Source of the DNA: Actinobacteria bacterium HGW-Actinobacteria-6
Lineage (GTDB): Bacteria; Actinomycetota; Coriobacteriia; Anaerosomatales; Anaerosomataceae
DNA: 64,000 nt
Direction of reading: 5' to 3'
NCBI GenBank assembly: GCA_002841295.1
Contig: PHEU01000001.1
Location: 62,001-126,000, forward strand
A model generated the notes under the pieces. It saw only the letters and a list, made by a program, of their open reading frames with translations. It was not told where the DNA came from and did no database searches. Shown piece after piece: positions 17,594 to 26,654 of the stretch; position 1 is the first letter of the stretch, and every line of letters begins with the position of its first letter. The position numbers were made by a program, and so were the translations under genes.

Positions 17594-18037
17594 ATGCGGT
17601 GTCCGTACTGCGGTCATGGAGAGACCAAAGTGGTGGATTCGCGGGTCTCCGAGTCAGGAGACGCGATTCGTCGTCGCCGAGAATGCCTCCAGTGCGAGCA
17701 GCGTTTCACAACCTACGAACGGCGCGAAGAGATGCCTCTACTGGTAGTCAAACGTGACTCCAGCCGGGAGCCGTTTGATCGGGCGAAATTGCTGCGGGGC
17801 CTGATCGTTGCCTCCGCAAAGCGCAACGTTACGCCGCAGCAGCTCGAAGCACTTATTGACGGTATCGAGAGCGAGCTACATAACTCGTTCTCGTACGAGG
17901 TCAGCGCAAAACACCTTGGCGACATGGTGCTCAAACGTCTCCTCGATTTGGACAAGGTGGCCTACATCAGGTTCGCCTCTGTCTACAAGCAATTCCAGGA
18001 CTTGGACGAGTTCACGTCGGAGCTCAAGAAGCTGTAA
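17594..18037 (+). CDS. nrdR: Transcriptional repressor NrdR
   Basis: A 147-residue regulator with an N-terminal zinc ribbon (CPYCGH near residue 3 and CLQCEQRF near residue 31) and a C-terminal ATP-cone. NrdR senses ATP/dATP and represses ribonucleotide reductase genes. Length and motifs are typical. It lies 57 nt upstream of nrdD, and the whole run to the Nudix gene concerns dNTP supply and cleaning. Probable NrdR boxes sit on its own promoter, consistent with autoregulation. Confidence 0.96.
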   Translation: MRCPYCGHGETKVVDSRVSESGDAIRRRRECLQCEQRFTTYERREEMPLLVVKRDSSREPFDRAKLLRGLIVASAKRNVTPQQLEALIDGIESELHNSFSYEVSAKHLGDMVLKRLLDLDKVAYIRFASVYKQFQDLDEFTSELKKL

Positions 18038-18094
18038 CGAGACTCGTTAGCACACGCATTCGTAGATGAGGGCACGACCAAGAGAGGGCGCGAT

Positions 18095-20227
18095 ATGGTA
18101 CTTGAGCGTGTAATCAATGTGATTCGACCTACAACTTCCCCACAGGGCTCCGACTCTATGGATATCGCGCTTCTCGTGTCGACTGCTTCACGGCAGGAGA
18201 TTGACACCTGGGACCGCTCACGGATCGCTGAGTCACTTGTGAAGGAAACCGCCATAGAGCCCCGGCTCGCCGAGGAAATCGCCCTCTGTGTAGAGGATCG
18301 CATCGACGGAACCAACCTGATGACCGTCACTACCGCCATCATCCGCGAGTTCGTGGACCTTGAGCTGCTCTCTCGCGGTCTGACTACGACGCTCAAGAAG
18401 CACACGCACATCGGTCTTCCGATGTGGGACGTCGAGCAGATCATCACGAACGCGAACAAGGAAAACAGCAACACCACCCACAACCCGGAGTCAATCAACC
18501 TCACACTTGCTGAGACCATCTTGAAAGAGTTTGCGCTCCGCAAGGTATTCTCCGACGATGTTGCCGAGGCACACTACGTTGGTGACCTGCACCTTCATGA
18601 CCTCGGGTTCATCATTCGCCCATATTGCGGCGGACACAGCCTCGAGTACATCAAGAAGTACGGGCTCAACCTCCCCAACATCACGTCGGTTTCCAAGCCC
18701 GCCAAGCATGCCGAGGTCCTCATTGGCCACATGGTCAAGATGGCGAGCGCACTTCAGGCGCACTACGCTGGCGCTGTCGGCTGGGAAGCAGTCAACATCT
18801 TCTTGGCGCCCTTCCTGGTAGGCAAGACACCTGAGCAGCTCGACCAGCTGGCTCAGATGCTTATCTTCGAGTTCAACCAGCTCGCCGGTGCTCGCGGCTC
18901 CCAGGTGGTCTTCACAGATTTCAACTTGTATTACAACGTACCTAAGCACTTCGCCGACACGCCTGCTATCGGTCCCGGCGGCGAATACACGGGCAAGACC
19001 TACCGCGAGTACGAGACAGAGGCACAAGCGTTTCTCAAGGCGATGTTCAATGTCTACATGCGTGGTGACGCGCACGGAAAGACCTTCGTCTTCCCAAAGC
19101 CATTGCTTCACATCAGTGACGACTTCTTCTGTACTCCTGGCCACGAGGAATTCCTTGACTATGCCTGCAAGCTGGCAAGTAAGCAGGGAATCACATACTT
19201 CGTCTTCGATCGCGGCGACGAGGTGACTGTCTCTCAGTGCTGCAGACTCAAGTTGAAGTTGAGCCAGGAGCAACTCGGCGAGACCATGACGCCCGAGAAG
19301 ATGCGCTTCTCGGCACTGCAGAACGTCACGATCAACCTGCCGCGCGCCGCATACAAGGCGCATGGCAACGATCAGACACTGTTCATGGAGCTCAACCGCA
19401 CCCTTGAGCTGGTTGCGAAGGCACACGCCCAGAAGCGGACCTTCATTCAGGACCTCTTCGACCTCGGCGACGAGGGACCTCTGGGAATGCTGACTTTGAA
19501 CCTTGACGGCTCGCCGTATCTGAAGATGGACAGGCTGACGTATCTTGCTGGCCTAATCGGCTTAAACGAACTCGTCCAGGTACACATGGGACAGCAGCTG
19601 CATGAGTCTGACGACGCCCTCAGGTTCGGGTTGAAGGTTATATCGGCCATGAGTCTCAAGTGCCGCGAGTTGTCCGAGCGCTATGGCATCAACCTTGTCC
19701 TTGAGGAGAGCCCCGCCGAGTCGGCGGGCTATCGCCTGGCGAAGCTCGACATGAAGTACTGGCCAGAGCAGACCGCCTCTGTCGTCAAGGGCGATGTCAA
19801 CAGCACGAACTACTACTACACCAACTCGATACACCTCGCGGCCGATGCGCCGATCGACTACATCACGCGGGTCGAGAAGCAGTCGAGGTTCCACCCACTC
19901 ATCGAAGCCGGTGCAATCGTGCACGTCTGGCTTGGAGAGCATGAGCCCGACGCATCAGCGATCCGATCATTCGTGGAGAAGACCTTCCGGAACACTCAGT
20001 GTTCACAAATCGCATTCAGCCCTGAGTTCACCGTCTGCGAGTCATGCAGCCGCACGAGCCGCGGTCTGAAGTCGCAGTGCCCACTCTGCGGTTCCATGAA
20101 TGTCTACGGGGTCACCCGAATCGTTGGCTACTTCAGCAAGGTACAGACCTGGAACAAGAGCAAGGTCGGAGAACTCTACGACCGCGTGCGAACCGACCTT
20201 TCAGATTCTCAAGTAGTCTCGGCGTAG
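18095..20227 (+). CDS. nrdD: Anaerobic (class III) ribonucleoside-triphosphate reductase
   Basis: A 710-residue glycyl-radical enzyme that reduces ribonucleoside triphosphates to dNTPs without oxygen. An ATP-cone-like region occupies the first ~95 residues. The C-terminus has a zinc site (CESC and CPLC) followed by the glycyl-radical segment RIVGYF, with the radical glycine near residue 678. This shows that DNA precursors are made anaerobically. The activase NrdG is encoded two genes downstream. Confidence 0.95.
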   Translation: MVLERVINVIRPTTSPQGSDSMDIALLVSTASRQEIDTWDRSRIAESLVKETAIEPRLAEEIALCVEDRIDGTNLMTVTTAIIREFVDLELLSRGLTTTLKKHTHIGLPMWDVEQIITNANKENSNTTHNPESINLTLAETILKEFALRKVFSDDVAEAHYVGDLHLHDLGFIIRPYCGGHSLEYIKKYGLNLPNITSVSKPAKHAEVLIGHMVKMASALQAHYAGAVGWEAVNIFLAPFLVGKTPEQLDQLAQMLIFEFNQLAGARGSQVVFTDFNLYYNVPKHFADTPAIGPGGEYTGKTYREYETEAQAFLKAMFNVYMRGDAHGKTFVFPKPLLHISDDFFCTPGHEEFLDYACKLASKQGITYFVFDRGDEVTVSQCCRLKLKLSQEQLGETMTPEKMRFSALQNVTINLPRAAYKAHGNDQTLFMELNRTLELVAKAHAQKRTFIQDLFDLGDEGPLGMLTLNLDGSPYLKMDRLTYLAGLIGLNELVQVHMGQQLHESDDALRFGLKVISAMSLKCRELSERYGINLVLEESPAESAGYRLAKLDMKYWPEQTASVVKGDVNSTNYYYTNSIHLAADAPIDYITRVEKQSRFHPLIEAGAIVHVWLGEHEPDASAIRSFVEKTFRNTQCSQIAFSPEFTVCESCSRTSRGLKSQCPLCGSMNVYGVTRIVGYFSKVQTWNKSKVGELYDRVRTDLSDSQVVSA

Positions 20228-20245
20228 GCAGAGGTGGGAGCTCAA

Positions 20246-20491
20246 GTGGAAGTGAAATTGTTCGTAAAGCAGGATTGCCCGCGCTGCCCGGCCGCCAAGC
20301 AGGCATGCGAGGGGTTGCAGAATCTCAGCATCTACGATGTTGGCTCAATTGACGGACTCGCCGAGGCATCGTTCTACGGCATCATGGCAACGCCGACCGT
20401 ACTCATTCTCGATTCCGCCGGCAACGAGGTTGCCGCATGGCGTGGAGAGGCCCCCCGGGCTGCCGAGCTCCACACGCTTCTCGCAAACTGA
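20246..20491 (+). CDS. Small thioredoxin/glutaredoxin-like protein between nrdD and nrdG
   Basis: An 81-residue thioredoxin-fold protein with the active-site motif CPRC near residue 10 and the cis-proline segment ATPTV. The GTG at 20246 is chosen because AGGTGG lies 8 nt before it; an in-frame GTG at 20234 overlaps that site. Its position between the reductase and its activase suggests that it supplies electrons to, or keeps reduced, the class III enzyme. Some NrdD subtypes use glutaredoxin- or NrdH-like donors instead of formate. Which subtype this NrdD is was not tested. Confidence 0.85.
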   Translation: MEVKLFVKQDCPRCPAAKQACEGLQNLSIYDVGSIDGLAEASFYGIMATPTVLILDSAGNEVAAWRGEAPRAAELHTLLAN

Positions 20492-20502
20492 AAGGCACCT
20501 GC

Positions 20503-21234
20503 GTGAGTGTTCGACAGACAGGCGATATGAAGTTGACAGCGCCAACAAGGCGCCTCGTTGGCTGGCTCCCATCAGGGATGCTGGACTGGCCCGGACGCCT
20601 GTCATCCACGGTCTTCCTCGGCGGATGCGATTTTCGATGTCCGTTCTGTCATAACGAGGCACTCGTGTCGGTGCCAGATGTGCCCGCAGAATGGTCCAGC
20701 CTCATCACCCACCTGGAGGCCAAGCGCAACTGGCTTGACGGTGTCGTGATTACCGGCGGTGAGCCAACGGTAGACCCGGGGCTCCCTGAGATGCTTCGGA
20801 CGTTCACCGAGATGGGAATCCCGGTGAAGCTGGACACGAACGGAAACCACCCTGACGTTCTCAAACCTCTCCTTGCCGAGGGTCTCATCTCCTACGTCGC
20901 CCTCGACCTCAAGACGCCGTTCTCGCGGTACGCTTCGTTGACGGGTGTCGCAGAGTCCAGCGCCCGTGTTGCGGAGTCGGTCGAAATCATCATAGACAGC
21001 GGCATTGCTCACGAGTTTCGCACGACCGTCTATCCTGGTGCCGTCACGCTCGAAGATCTTGAAGAGATGGCGCGCACCATCGAGGGCGGCGATCGTTACG
21101 CTCTTCAGCAATTCGTACCGACGACCACGCTCGATCCACGAGCCTCTGCAGTCCTCCCGTATCATCCCGATGCGCTGCACGAGTCTGCAGCACGTTGTAG
21201 CCGTTTTCTCCCGACCATAGTGCGAGGTGCATGA
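20503..21234 (+). CDS. nrdG: Anaerobic ribonucleoside-triphosphate reductase activating protein
   Basis: A 243-residue radical-SAM activase that installs the glycyl radical on NrdD. The cluster motif is CDFRCPFC, followed by a segment with [12 protein letters not shown]. The GTG at 20503 has AAAGG 7 nt upstream; an ATG at 20527 is a possible alternative and would shorten the protein by 8 residues. The stop overlaps the dut start (ATGA). Confidence 0.93.
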   Translation: MSVRQTGDMKLTAPTRRLVGWLPSGMLDWPGRLSSTVFLGGCDFRCPFCHNEALVSVPDVPAEWSSLITHLEAKRNWLDGVVITGGEPTVDPGLPEMLRTFTEMGIPVKLDTNGNHPDVLKPLLAEGLISYVALDLKTPFSRYASLTGVAESSARVAESVEIIIDSGIAHEFRTTVYPGAVTLEDLEEMARTIEGGDRYALQQFVPTTTLDPRASAVLPYHPDALHESAARCSRFLPTIVRGA

Positions 21235-21668
21235 AACTGAATATGGAAATCCGTCAGCTCGATGCGGGTCTCCCGCTTCCGGCGTATGCGCACGACGGGG
21301 ACGCCGGGTTGGACCTCTACGCCGCCGAGTCGTGCGTGCTTGCGCCATTTCAGCGCGCTCTCATCTCCACCGGCATAGCCGTGGCTATTCCCGGGGGTCA
21401 CGCAGGCTTTGTCCAGCCAAGAAGCGGCCTCGCCATCAAGCAAGGGCTCAGCCTGGTAAACACCCCGGGCTTGATCGACAGCCACTATCGCGGAGAGATC
21501 AAGGTCATCGCTATCAACCTGGATCCTTCGACTCCAATCTCAATCTCCCGGGGCGACAAGATCGCCCAGCTCGTGATCCAGCGCGTGGAGCGTGTTGAGC
21601 TAGCCCTTGTAGCCGAGCTTGATCAGACAGTACGAGGGGAGGGCGGCTTTGGCAGCACGGGCGTCTAA
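21231..21668 (+). CDS. dut: dUTP diphosphatase
   Basis: A 145-residue trimeric-type dUTPase that hydrolyses dUTP to dUMP and pyrophosphate, keeping uracil out of DNA and feeding dTMP synthesis. All five motifs are visible: [14 protein letters not shown], a third around [20 protein letters not shown] and the C-terminal [10 protein letters not shown]. It overlaps nrdG by 4 nt and is overlapped by the Nudix gene. Confidence 0.96.
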   Translation: MKLNMEIRQLDAGLPLPAYAHDGDAGLDLYAAESCVLAPFQRALISTGIAVAIPGGHAGFVQPRSGLAIKQGLSLVNTPGLIDSHYRGEIKVIAINLDPSTPISISRGDKIAQLVIQRVERVELALVAELDQTVRGEGGFGSTGV

Positions 21669-22128
21669 CCGCCCCCGCGTTCGAGTGGCCGCGATCATCG
21701 TGATGGATGACGCGATTCTACTCGTTCGTCAGCGTCGCACTGCCGCGCCTTACTACCTGCTTCCCGGAGGGGGAGTGGAAGGTGGCGAAACCCTTGAGGA
21801 CGCCCTTGTTCGTGAGGTCTCCGAAGAAACGGGGCTGCTCTGCCGTCCGCTACATCCCATCTTCATCAATGACACCATCTCGCCCGACGGACGTCGCCAC
21901 CTAGTCAACATCACGTTCGTCGTCGAAGTCACAGGAGGCACGCTGCTCACGGATTCCCTTGACGCTTCGATTGAGGGAATCGAGCTTGTTCCCGTTGCGC
22001 GCCTTGGCGATATCGACCTGCGCCCGGCTCTCGCGGAGTACATCCAGAGCGCATACAGAGACGGTTTCGACACCGCCGCTTCGTATCTTGGCGCAATCTG
22101 GACGCCCGAGAGCGGACCAGTGCAATGA
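21649..22128 (+). CDS. Nudix hydrolase
   Basis: A 159-residue Nudix protein. The Nudix box G-x5-E-x7-REUxEExGU is complete ([13 protein letters not shown] then [10 protein letters not shown]). The TTG at 21649 has GAGGGGAGGG 5 nt upstream inside dut, giving a 20-nt overlap; a TTG at 21619 is possible. The position behind dut suggests removal of a damaged or unwanted nucleotide, but the box does not define the substrate. Confidence 0.88.
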   Translation: MAARASNRPRVRVAAIIVMDDAILLVRQRRTAAPYYLLPGGGVEGGETLEDALVREVSEETGLLCRPLHPIFINDTISPDGRRHLVNITFVVEVTGGTLLTDSLDASIEGIELVPVARLGDIDLRPALAEYIQSAYRDGFDTAASYLGAIWTPESGPVQ

Positions 22129-22137
22129 CACACTCAT

Positions 22138-22270
22138 TCTTACTTTACATAACAACGCAGCTTGCGACAGTGCTCGCATCGGAAGGGGGAATGAGGCCGA
22201 GAACCTGAGGGATCGACGAGGTGTGACCGTTGGGGCGGTCACAGCGACCGTGCGTAACTGACAAGTAAGA
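22138..22270 (+). promoter_or_regulatory. Structured leader of the purine-permease mRNA, class not recognised
   Basis: The ends of this 133-nt stretch pair perfectly over 8 bp (22138-22145 with 22263-22270), closing a multi-branch structure. Inside are 22155-22159 with 22251-22255 (5 bp), 22163-22167 with 22174-22178 (5 bp), 22179-22182 with 22197-22200 (4 bp), 22203-22206 with 22219-22222 (4 bp) and 22222-22229 with 22236-22243 (8 bp, competing with the previous helix at one base). It ends 20 nt before a nucleobase permease. It does not show the conserved core of the guanine/adenine aptamer. It may be a riboswitch of another class; the folding is by eye. Confidence 0.5.
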
Positions 22271-22290
22271 CCTAGGGAAGGGCTGGTGAG

Positions 22291-23649
22291 ATGGAAAAGT
22301 TCTTCAAATTCAAAGAGCGCGGTACCAACGTGAGGACTGAGATCCTCGCGGGTGTCGTCACGTTCATGACGATGGCATATATCATTTTTGTTAACCCGGG
22401 CATTCTCTCGGCTGCCTTCGGAACGAACGGCGCCGATTGGATTCCGGCACTCGCGACGGCGACCACGCTTGGTGCAGCTTTGATGTGCATCTGCATGGGC
22501 ATCTTCGCAAACAGGCCATTTGCGCTCGCGTCGGGCATGGGCCTGAACGCGGTTGTGGCTTTCAGCATCATCCTCGGAACCGGCGTGCCCTGGCAGGTCG
22601 GCATGTCTGTCATCTTCGTTGAGGGCATCATCATTCTTCTGCTTGTGATGACCGGCCTTCGCGAAGCTGTAATGAACGCCATTCCGCTTGATCTCAAGCG
22701 CGCTATCGGCGTTGGCATCGGCCTCTTCATCACCTTCATCGGCCTCGTCGACGGCAAGATCGTCGTCGGTGACCCGAACACGCTGGTCAAGCTCGGTGAC
22801 TTCTCTGAGCCCGCAGTGTGGGTAACGCTCATCGGTCTTGTCGCTATCATCGCCTTCATGGCGCTCAAGATTAAGGGCGATATCCTGTGGGGCATCGTGG
22901 TCGCCACGATCGCCGCGCTGATATTCGGTGTGACGAAACTCCCGACCGGAAACCTCCTTGCGATGCCGGTCTTCGACACATTCTTCGCACCGTTCCAGAC
23001 ACCCGAGGGCACAAACTCGATCGCGCTCCTTCAGGTGTTCACCCCCACGCTACTTCTGTTCGTCTTCGCAGTCATGCTCACGGACTTCTTTGACACCATG
23101 GGCACCGTGATCTCCGTAGGCGAGCAGGCTGGATTTGTCGAGAAAGATGGCAAGATCCCCGGCATCCGCAACATCCTCGCCGTTGACTCAGCTGCTGCTG
23201 CAGTTGGTGGACTCTTCGGCGCAAGCTCGATCACAACCTACATCGAGTCCGCAGCCGGCGTTGCCGAGGGTGGCCGCACCGGTCTCACCCCGATCGTGAC
23301 CGGCATTCTGTTCGCGCTCTGCGCATTCTTCACACCGGTCATTGCCATGATCGGTGGCGCGCTGCCGATCACTGCCGGCGCACTGATCGTTGTCGGCTTC
23401 CTGATGATGGGCAGCATCCGCGACATCCCGTGGACCGACTTCGAAGAGGCATTCCCTGCGTTTTTGACGATCGTCGGTATCCCGCTGACCTACAACATCA
23501 GCTACGGCATCGGCCTCGGCTTCATCAGCTACGTTCTCATCAAGGTCCTTCACGGCAAGGCCAAGGAAGTCCACTGGCTGATGTGGATTGTCAGCGCTGC
23601 GTTCGTCGTCAGCTTCATCCTGCCCGCCATTCAGAAGCTCGTCGGGTAG
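22291..23649 (+). CDS. NCS2-family purine permease (AzgA/PbuG-like)
   Basis: A 452-residue polytopic membrane protein. It begins EKFFKFKERGTNVRTEILAG, the start typical of AzgA/PbuG-type hypoxanthine-guanine permeases, with TFMTMAYI in the first helix, DFFDTMGT mid-protein and the ASSITTYIES segment. It probably imports hypoxanthine/guanine with a cation. A second NCS2-type permease follows 10 nt downstream, and apt and hpt, which would use imported purines, are elsewhere in the window. Confidence 0.9.
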   Translation: MEKFFKFKERGTNVRTEILAGVVTFMTMAYIIFVNPGILSAAFGTNGADWIPALATATTLGAALMCICMGIFANRPFALASGMGLNAVVAFSIILGTGVPWQVGMSVIFVEGIIILLLVMTGLREAVMNAIPLDLKRAIGVGIGLFITFIGLVDGKIVVGDPNTLVKLGDFSEPAVWVTLIGLVAIIAFMALKIKGDILWGIVVATIAALIFGVTKLPTGNLLAMPVFDTFFAPFQTPEGTNSIALLQVFTPTLLLFVFAVMLTDFFDTMGTVISVGEQAGFVEKDGKIPGIRNILAVDSAAAAVGGLFGASSITTYIESAAGVAEGGRTGLTPIVTGILFALCAFFTPVIAMIGGALPITAGALIVVGFLMMGSIRDIPWTDFEEAFPAFLTIVGIPLTYNISYGIGLGFISYVLIKVLHGKAKEVHWLMWIVSAAFVVSFILPAIQKLVG

Positions 23650-23659
23650 AGGGGGACAC

Positions 23660-24970
23660 GTGGCAGAACGAAGAGTGATTCAAACCGACGAGAAGCTGCC
23701 GCTACTGCAGGCGATTCCGTTGGCGTTTCAGCACTTGATGGCGATGTTCGGTGCGACCGTTCTCGTACCGCTTTTGACAGGCCTCGACCCGTCAGTCGCG
23801 ATCATGACCTCTGGCGCGGGAACGATCCTGTATTTGGTCTTGACGCGTGGCAAGATCCCGAGCTACCTCGGGTCGTCATTCGCGTTTATTGGACCCATCA
23901 TCGCCGTAGCTACCACTAAGGGTATTCCCCAGGCCCTCGGCGGCCTTGTGGTTGCCGGACTTGTGTACGTGGTAGTCGCGATGCTGATCAAGGCCTTCGG
24001 AACCGGCTGGCTCAACAAGGTCTTGCCGCCGGCACTCGTAGGCGCGGTCGTTATCGTCATCGGTCTCGGCCTTGCCGGTGTAGCCGTCGGCATGGCAACC
24101 AAGGGGGCCGGCGATGCCTTCGCGATGAAGAACCTGCTGCTCGCTCTGGCCACGCTTGCCTCAGCGATCGTGTTCTCAAGCTACTTCAAGGGCTTCATGG
24201 CGACCATTCCGATTCTCCTCGGCATAATCGCCGGTTACGTGATCGCCATCCCGATGGGCATGGTGGACTTCACGCCGGTCATGCAAGCCGACTGGATCGG
24301 CCTTCCGACGCTCACATACCCCAAGTTCGACCTTGGAGCGATTCTCATCATCGCGCCTGTCGCACTGGTGGTAATCATCGAGCACATCGGGCACCTGCTC
24401 GTTGTGAACGAGATCGTCGGCAAGGACTTCACGCCGATGCTGCCTGAGTCTCTTGCGGGCGACGGTCTCGCAACCGCACTCTCCGCCATGGTCGGCGGCA
24501 CTCCTTCGACGACCTACGCCGAGAATATCGGCGTTATGGCTGTCACAAAGGTGTATGCCACACAGGTCTTCTGGTGGGCCGGTGCACTCGCGTTCTTCAT
24601 CGGCGGGTTCGTGCCGAAGCTCAAGTTCCTCATCCAGTCGATCCCCGTACCGGTCATGGGCGGCATCTCGTTGCTCCTGTTCGGGCTTATCGCGAGCTCC
24701 GGTCTCCGGCTGCTCGTTGAGAGCGGCATCGACTACAGCCACAGCCGTAACCTCATCCTGTCGAGCGTTGTCCTCGTTGTAGGCATCGGCATGGAGAGCA
24801 CCGGAACAGTCATCCCGATCGGCAACTACGTCCTTCCGGGAATGGCGGCAGCAACACTGCTGGGCATCATCCTCAACCTGATCCTGCCGCGCGAGTCTGA
24901 GGGGCTCATGGTCGAGTCTCCGGACTTCAGTGGTGAACTCCAGGCTGAGGCTGCAGCTGCTGAAAAGTAG
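23660..24970 (+). CDS. Uracil/xanthine-type NCS2 nucleobase permease
   Basis: A 436-residue membrane protein of the UraA/XanP branch. It has FQHLMAMFGATVLVPLLTG in the first helix, YLGSSFAFIGP, a HIGHL segment mid-protein and the TTYAENIGVMAVT motif of helix 10. Uracil or xanthine is the likely substrate; the motifs do not decide between them. The GTG at 23660 has GAGGGGGA upstream. A strong hairpin (25034-25066) lies downstream. Confidence 0.9.
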   Translation: MAERRVIQTDEKLPLLQAIPLAFQHLMAMFGATVLVPLLTGLDPSVAIMTSGAGTILYLVLTRGKIPSYLGSSFAFIGPIIAVATTKGIPQALGGLVVAGLVYVVVAMLIKAFGTGWLNKVLPPALVGAVVIVIGLGLAGVAVGMATKGAGDAFAMKNLLLALATLASAIVFSSYFKGFMATIPILLGIIAGYVIAIPMGMVDFTPVMQADWIGLPTLTYPKFDLGAILIIAPVALVVIIEHIGHLLVVNEIVGKDFTPMLPESLAGDGLATALSAMVGGTPSTTYAENIGVMAVTKVYATQVFWWAGALAFFIGGFVPKLKFLIQSIPVPVMGGISLLLFGLIASSGLRLLVESGIDYSHSRNLILSSVVLVVGIGMESTGTVIPIGNYVLPGMAAATLLGIILNLILPRESEGLMVESPDFSGELQAEAAAAEK

Positions 24971-25291
24971 CAGCAAAACGGAGTGACCGCACGTCTGACC
25001 AACAGGCGCGACGTGCGCGCTCGATAAACGACGGCCCCGGACTGCGCATATCACGCGGTCCGGGGCTGCTTCGATTCTGGGGCGGACGCACCTCACTCAT
25101 TCATGTTTGCAGAGGTTGAGTTCAAGCTCGGTGGGGGTAGACCCCTCCCAAGCACAGTGTGTACGCTGCATAATACATCTTATGTTAAGTTCACTATTAT
25201 GAGCGCTGTCCCCTTGTCTAAGCGCCTGGAGGGATTCCGTACGGTAGGACGTTCAAGGATAACGTCGTCACACCGGACCCGGAGGTACGGC
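24971..25291. other. Convergent intergenic region
   Basis: This stretch separates the rightward permeases from the leftward cluster. It holds the hairpin at 25034-25066. Around 25170-25200 there is an unusually AT-rich patch with a short inverted repeat (CATAA, six bases, TTATG). I find no gene with a ribosome site. The patch might be a promoter for an unannotated RNA; nothing else supports that. Confidence 0.4.
25034..25066 (+). terminator. Hairpin terminator after the permease pair
   Basis: GCCCCGGAC (25034-25042) pairs with GTCCGGGGC (25058-25066), and four further inner pairs bring the stem to 13 with one G-T pair. No T-run follows, which is common for terminators of high-G+C actinobacteria. 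Confidence 0.7.
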
Positions 25292-25606
25292 TCAGAGCTC
25301 CGAGTGCGGGAAGTACGACTCCTCGAACTCGGTATTGGTCATCTCGGCAAGGTCGTCTGCAACCGCTTCCATCCAGCGATGCGCCTCGTCTTGAGACGCG
25401 AACGCTCCAAGCGTTGTAGCAGCATCATCGTTGTCGTACTGTACGGCCTCAACGCGGTAGACCTCTTCCTCGGCCAGGCTCTCGCTCGGAGGGCGGCGAT
25501 ACAAGATGTCGTCACGCCATTCAAGATCAGGGGAGTCGCCTTCATCGACATGCGTGACTCGCAGTCGGTAGAACTCCCCCGCGCTTCCAATGACCTTGCG
25601 TCCCAT
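25292..25606 (-). CDS. Small acidic hypothetical protein
   Basis: A 104-residue, strongly acidic soluble protein (for example ESLAEEEVYRVEAVQYDND and a C-terminal NTEFEESYFPHSEL). AGGAG lies 8 nt before the ATG, so translation is well supported. I recognise no domain. The pattern of short strands around FYRLRVTHVDEG and VYRVEAVQY, then a helix DEAHRWMEAVADDLAEM, could be a small alpha/beta fold. It is last in a leftward run behind the SH3 protein. Confidence 0.75.
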   Translation of the reverse strand: MGRKVIGSAGEFYRLRVTHVDEGDSPDLEWRDDILYRRPPSESLAEEEVYRVEAVQYDNDDAATTLGAFASQDEAHRWMEAVADDLAEMTNTEFEESYFPHSEL

Positions 25607-25622
25607 TGCTGCTCTCCTACCC

Positions 25623-26057
25623 TTACTCGGCCAACTTGGAGTACTGAGTGCCTGATGCTATCCAACCCTCATCGCCGTCGGCGTCCATCACGCGGTACCA
25701 CCCGCTTCGCGTCTCAAGAAGATCCAGACTGGTACCCCGCTTAAGTTTCTTGATCACTTTGGAACCCGTATCCGGATTCTCACGGAAATTGAGGCCTTCA
25801 GCAACGACGATCACGGTCTTCTTGACCACCTCTTCTGCCGCGCCCCCCTCCTCCCCGCTCGTGGCCGAATCGGTCGCCTCGGCAGAGGATGTAGCTTCCG
25901 AAGATGCAGCCGGCTTGTCCTTTTGTCTCGTGACGTCTGCCCGGTAGTCCCCATAGATCCCAAGGGCAATCCAGCCGACAACGATCAGAAGCAGCCAGGC
26001 GCCAAATCGGCGACCAAGGCCGAGAAGCACAGCGTTTTGATTCTGACCTGCGGGCAT
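25623..26057 (-). CDS. Membrane-anchored bacterial SH3-domain protein
   Basis: A 144-residue protein with one N-terminal transmembrane helix (~16-36), a low-complexity Ala/Ser/Glu/Thr linker (~45-75) and an SH3b domain (~78-140) with GLNFRENPDTGSKVI and GWIASGTQYSKL. SH3b domains often bind peptidoglycan, so it probably faces the cell wall. The ATG has GAGGGG upstream. Confidence 0.8.
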   Translation of the reverse strand: MPAGQNQNAVLLGLGRRFGAWLLLIVVGWIALGIYGDYRADVTRQKDKPAASSEATSSAEATDSATSGEEGGAAEEVVKKTVIVVAEGLNFRENPDTGSKVIKKLKRGTSLDLLETRSGWYRVMDADGDEGWIASGTQYSKLAE

Positions 26058-26084
26058 GCCGTCCCCTCTCGTCGGATGCGACCA

Positions 26085-26627
26085 CTAGATATAGAGGCCG
26101 CCTCCGTACACTGCAGTAGCATCCACGTCATAGTGCTCAGCCTGCTCGGCAAGATATGCGACTCCATCATCAAAATGCGAGCGCACCTTCACGAGGTCAA
26201 CATCACTGAGAGCATCGAGCGCCTCGATGCCTTCCTTCCCCGAGAGAGCGCCCGTCTGCCGGGTCAACGCGGTAGCGGCGTCTGCAAGGGCATTCGCCGC
26301 GTCCCAAAGCTGCTTTGGCAGCGGCATCGTTGCGAGCTCATCAGCAACGATCGCCATCTGCTCGGCAACTTCTTCGAGCGTCTTGCGCTCCTCAGCGGAT
26401 GCATCAACGGCAAAGGCGATCATCTCGCCGTCACTCGCCTCTGCGAGGGCGGCAACGAGCTGCTCCACCGTCTTCAGGGCCGCACCGACGCCAGCGCGCT
26501 TGCCGATAAGAACCGCAATGTAGCGACGGATCGAACGGCGCCACAGGAAGAGCCCGGCGACCACGAGGCCTGCGACCACGAGAACCGCGACCACAACAAT
26601 GATTGCGATGACAAGACCTTGCGACAC
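26085..26627 (-). CDS. Single-pass membrane protein of unknown function
   Basis: A 180-residue protein with an N-terminal transmembrane helix (~4-30, rich in Val, Ile and Ala) followed by a basic cluster RRSIRRY and a mostly helical soluble domain. I recognise no family. The GTG at 26627 has GGAGG 6 nt upstream. It stands 27 nt downstream of paaK but with no obvious link to it. Confidence 0.72.
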   Translation of the reverse strand: MSQGLVIAIIVVVAVLVVAGLVVAGLFLWRRSIRRYIAVLIGKRAGVGAALKTVEQLVAALAEASDGEMIAFAVDASAEERKTLEEVAEQMAIVADELATMPLPKQLWDAANALADAATALTRQTGALSGKEGIEALDALSDVDLVKVRSHFDDGVAYLAEQAEHYDVDATAVYGGGLYI

Positions 26628-26654
26628 GCACTGCCTCCGCTCGGCCGGAGAAAC

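Noticed and set aside
22138-22270. Guanine, TPP, cobalamin or c-di-AMP riboswitch in the permease leader
   Set aside because: Each was compared by memory with the conserved cores. A GGCCGAGA and an AACCTGA resemble TPP-type pieces but stand in the wrong order and spacing. Kept only as an unassigned structured leader.
25103-25744. 213-codon plus-strand frame in the convergent region
   Set aside because: Most of it is antisense to the small acidic protein and the SH3 protein, both of which have good ribosome sites. Its first part covers only the intergenic AT-rich patch.
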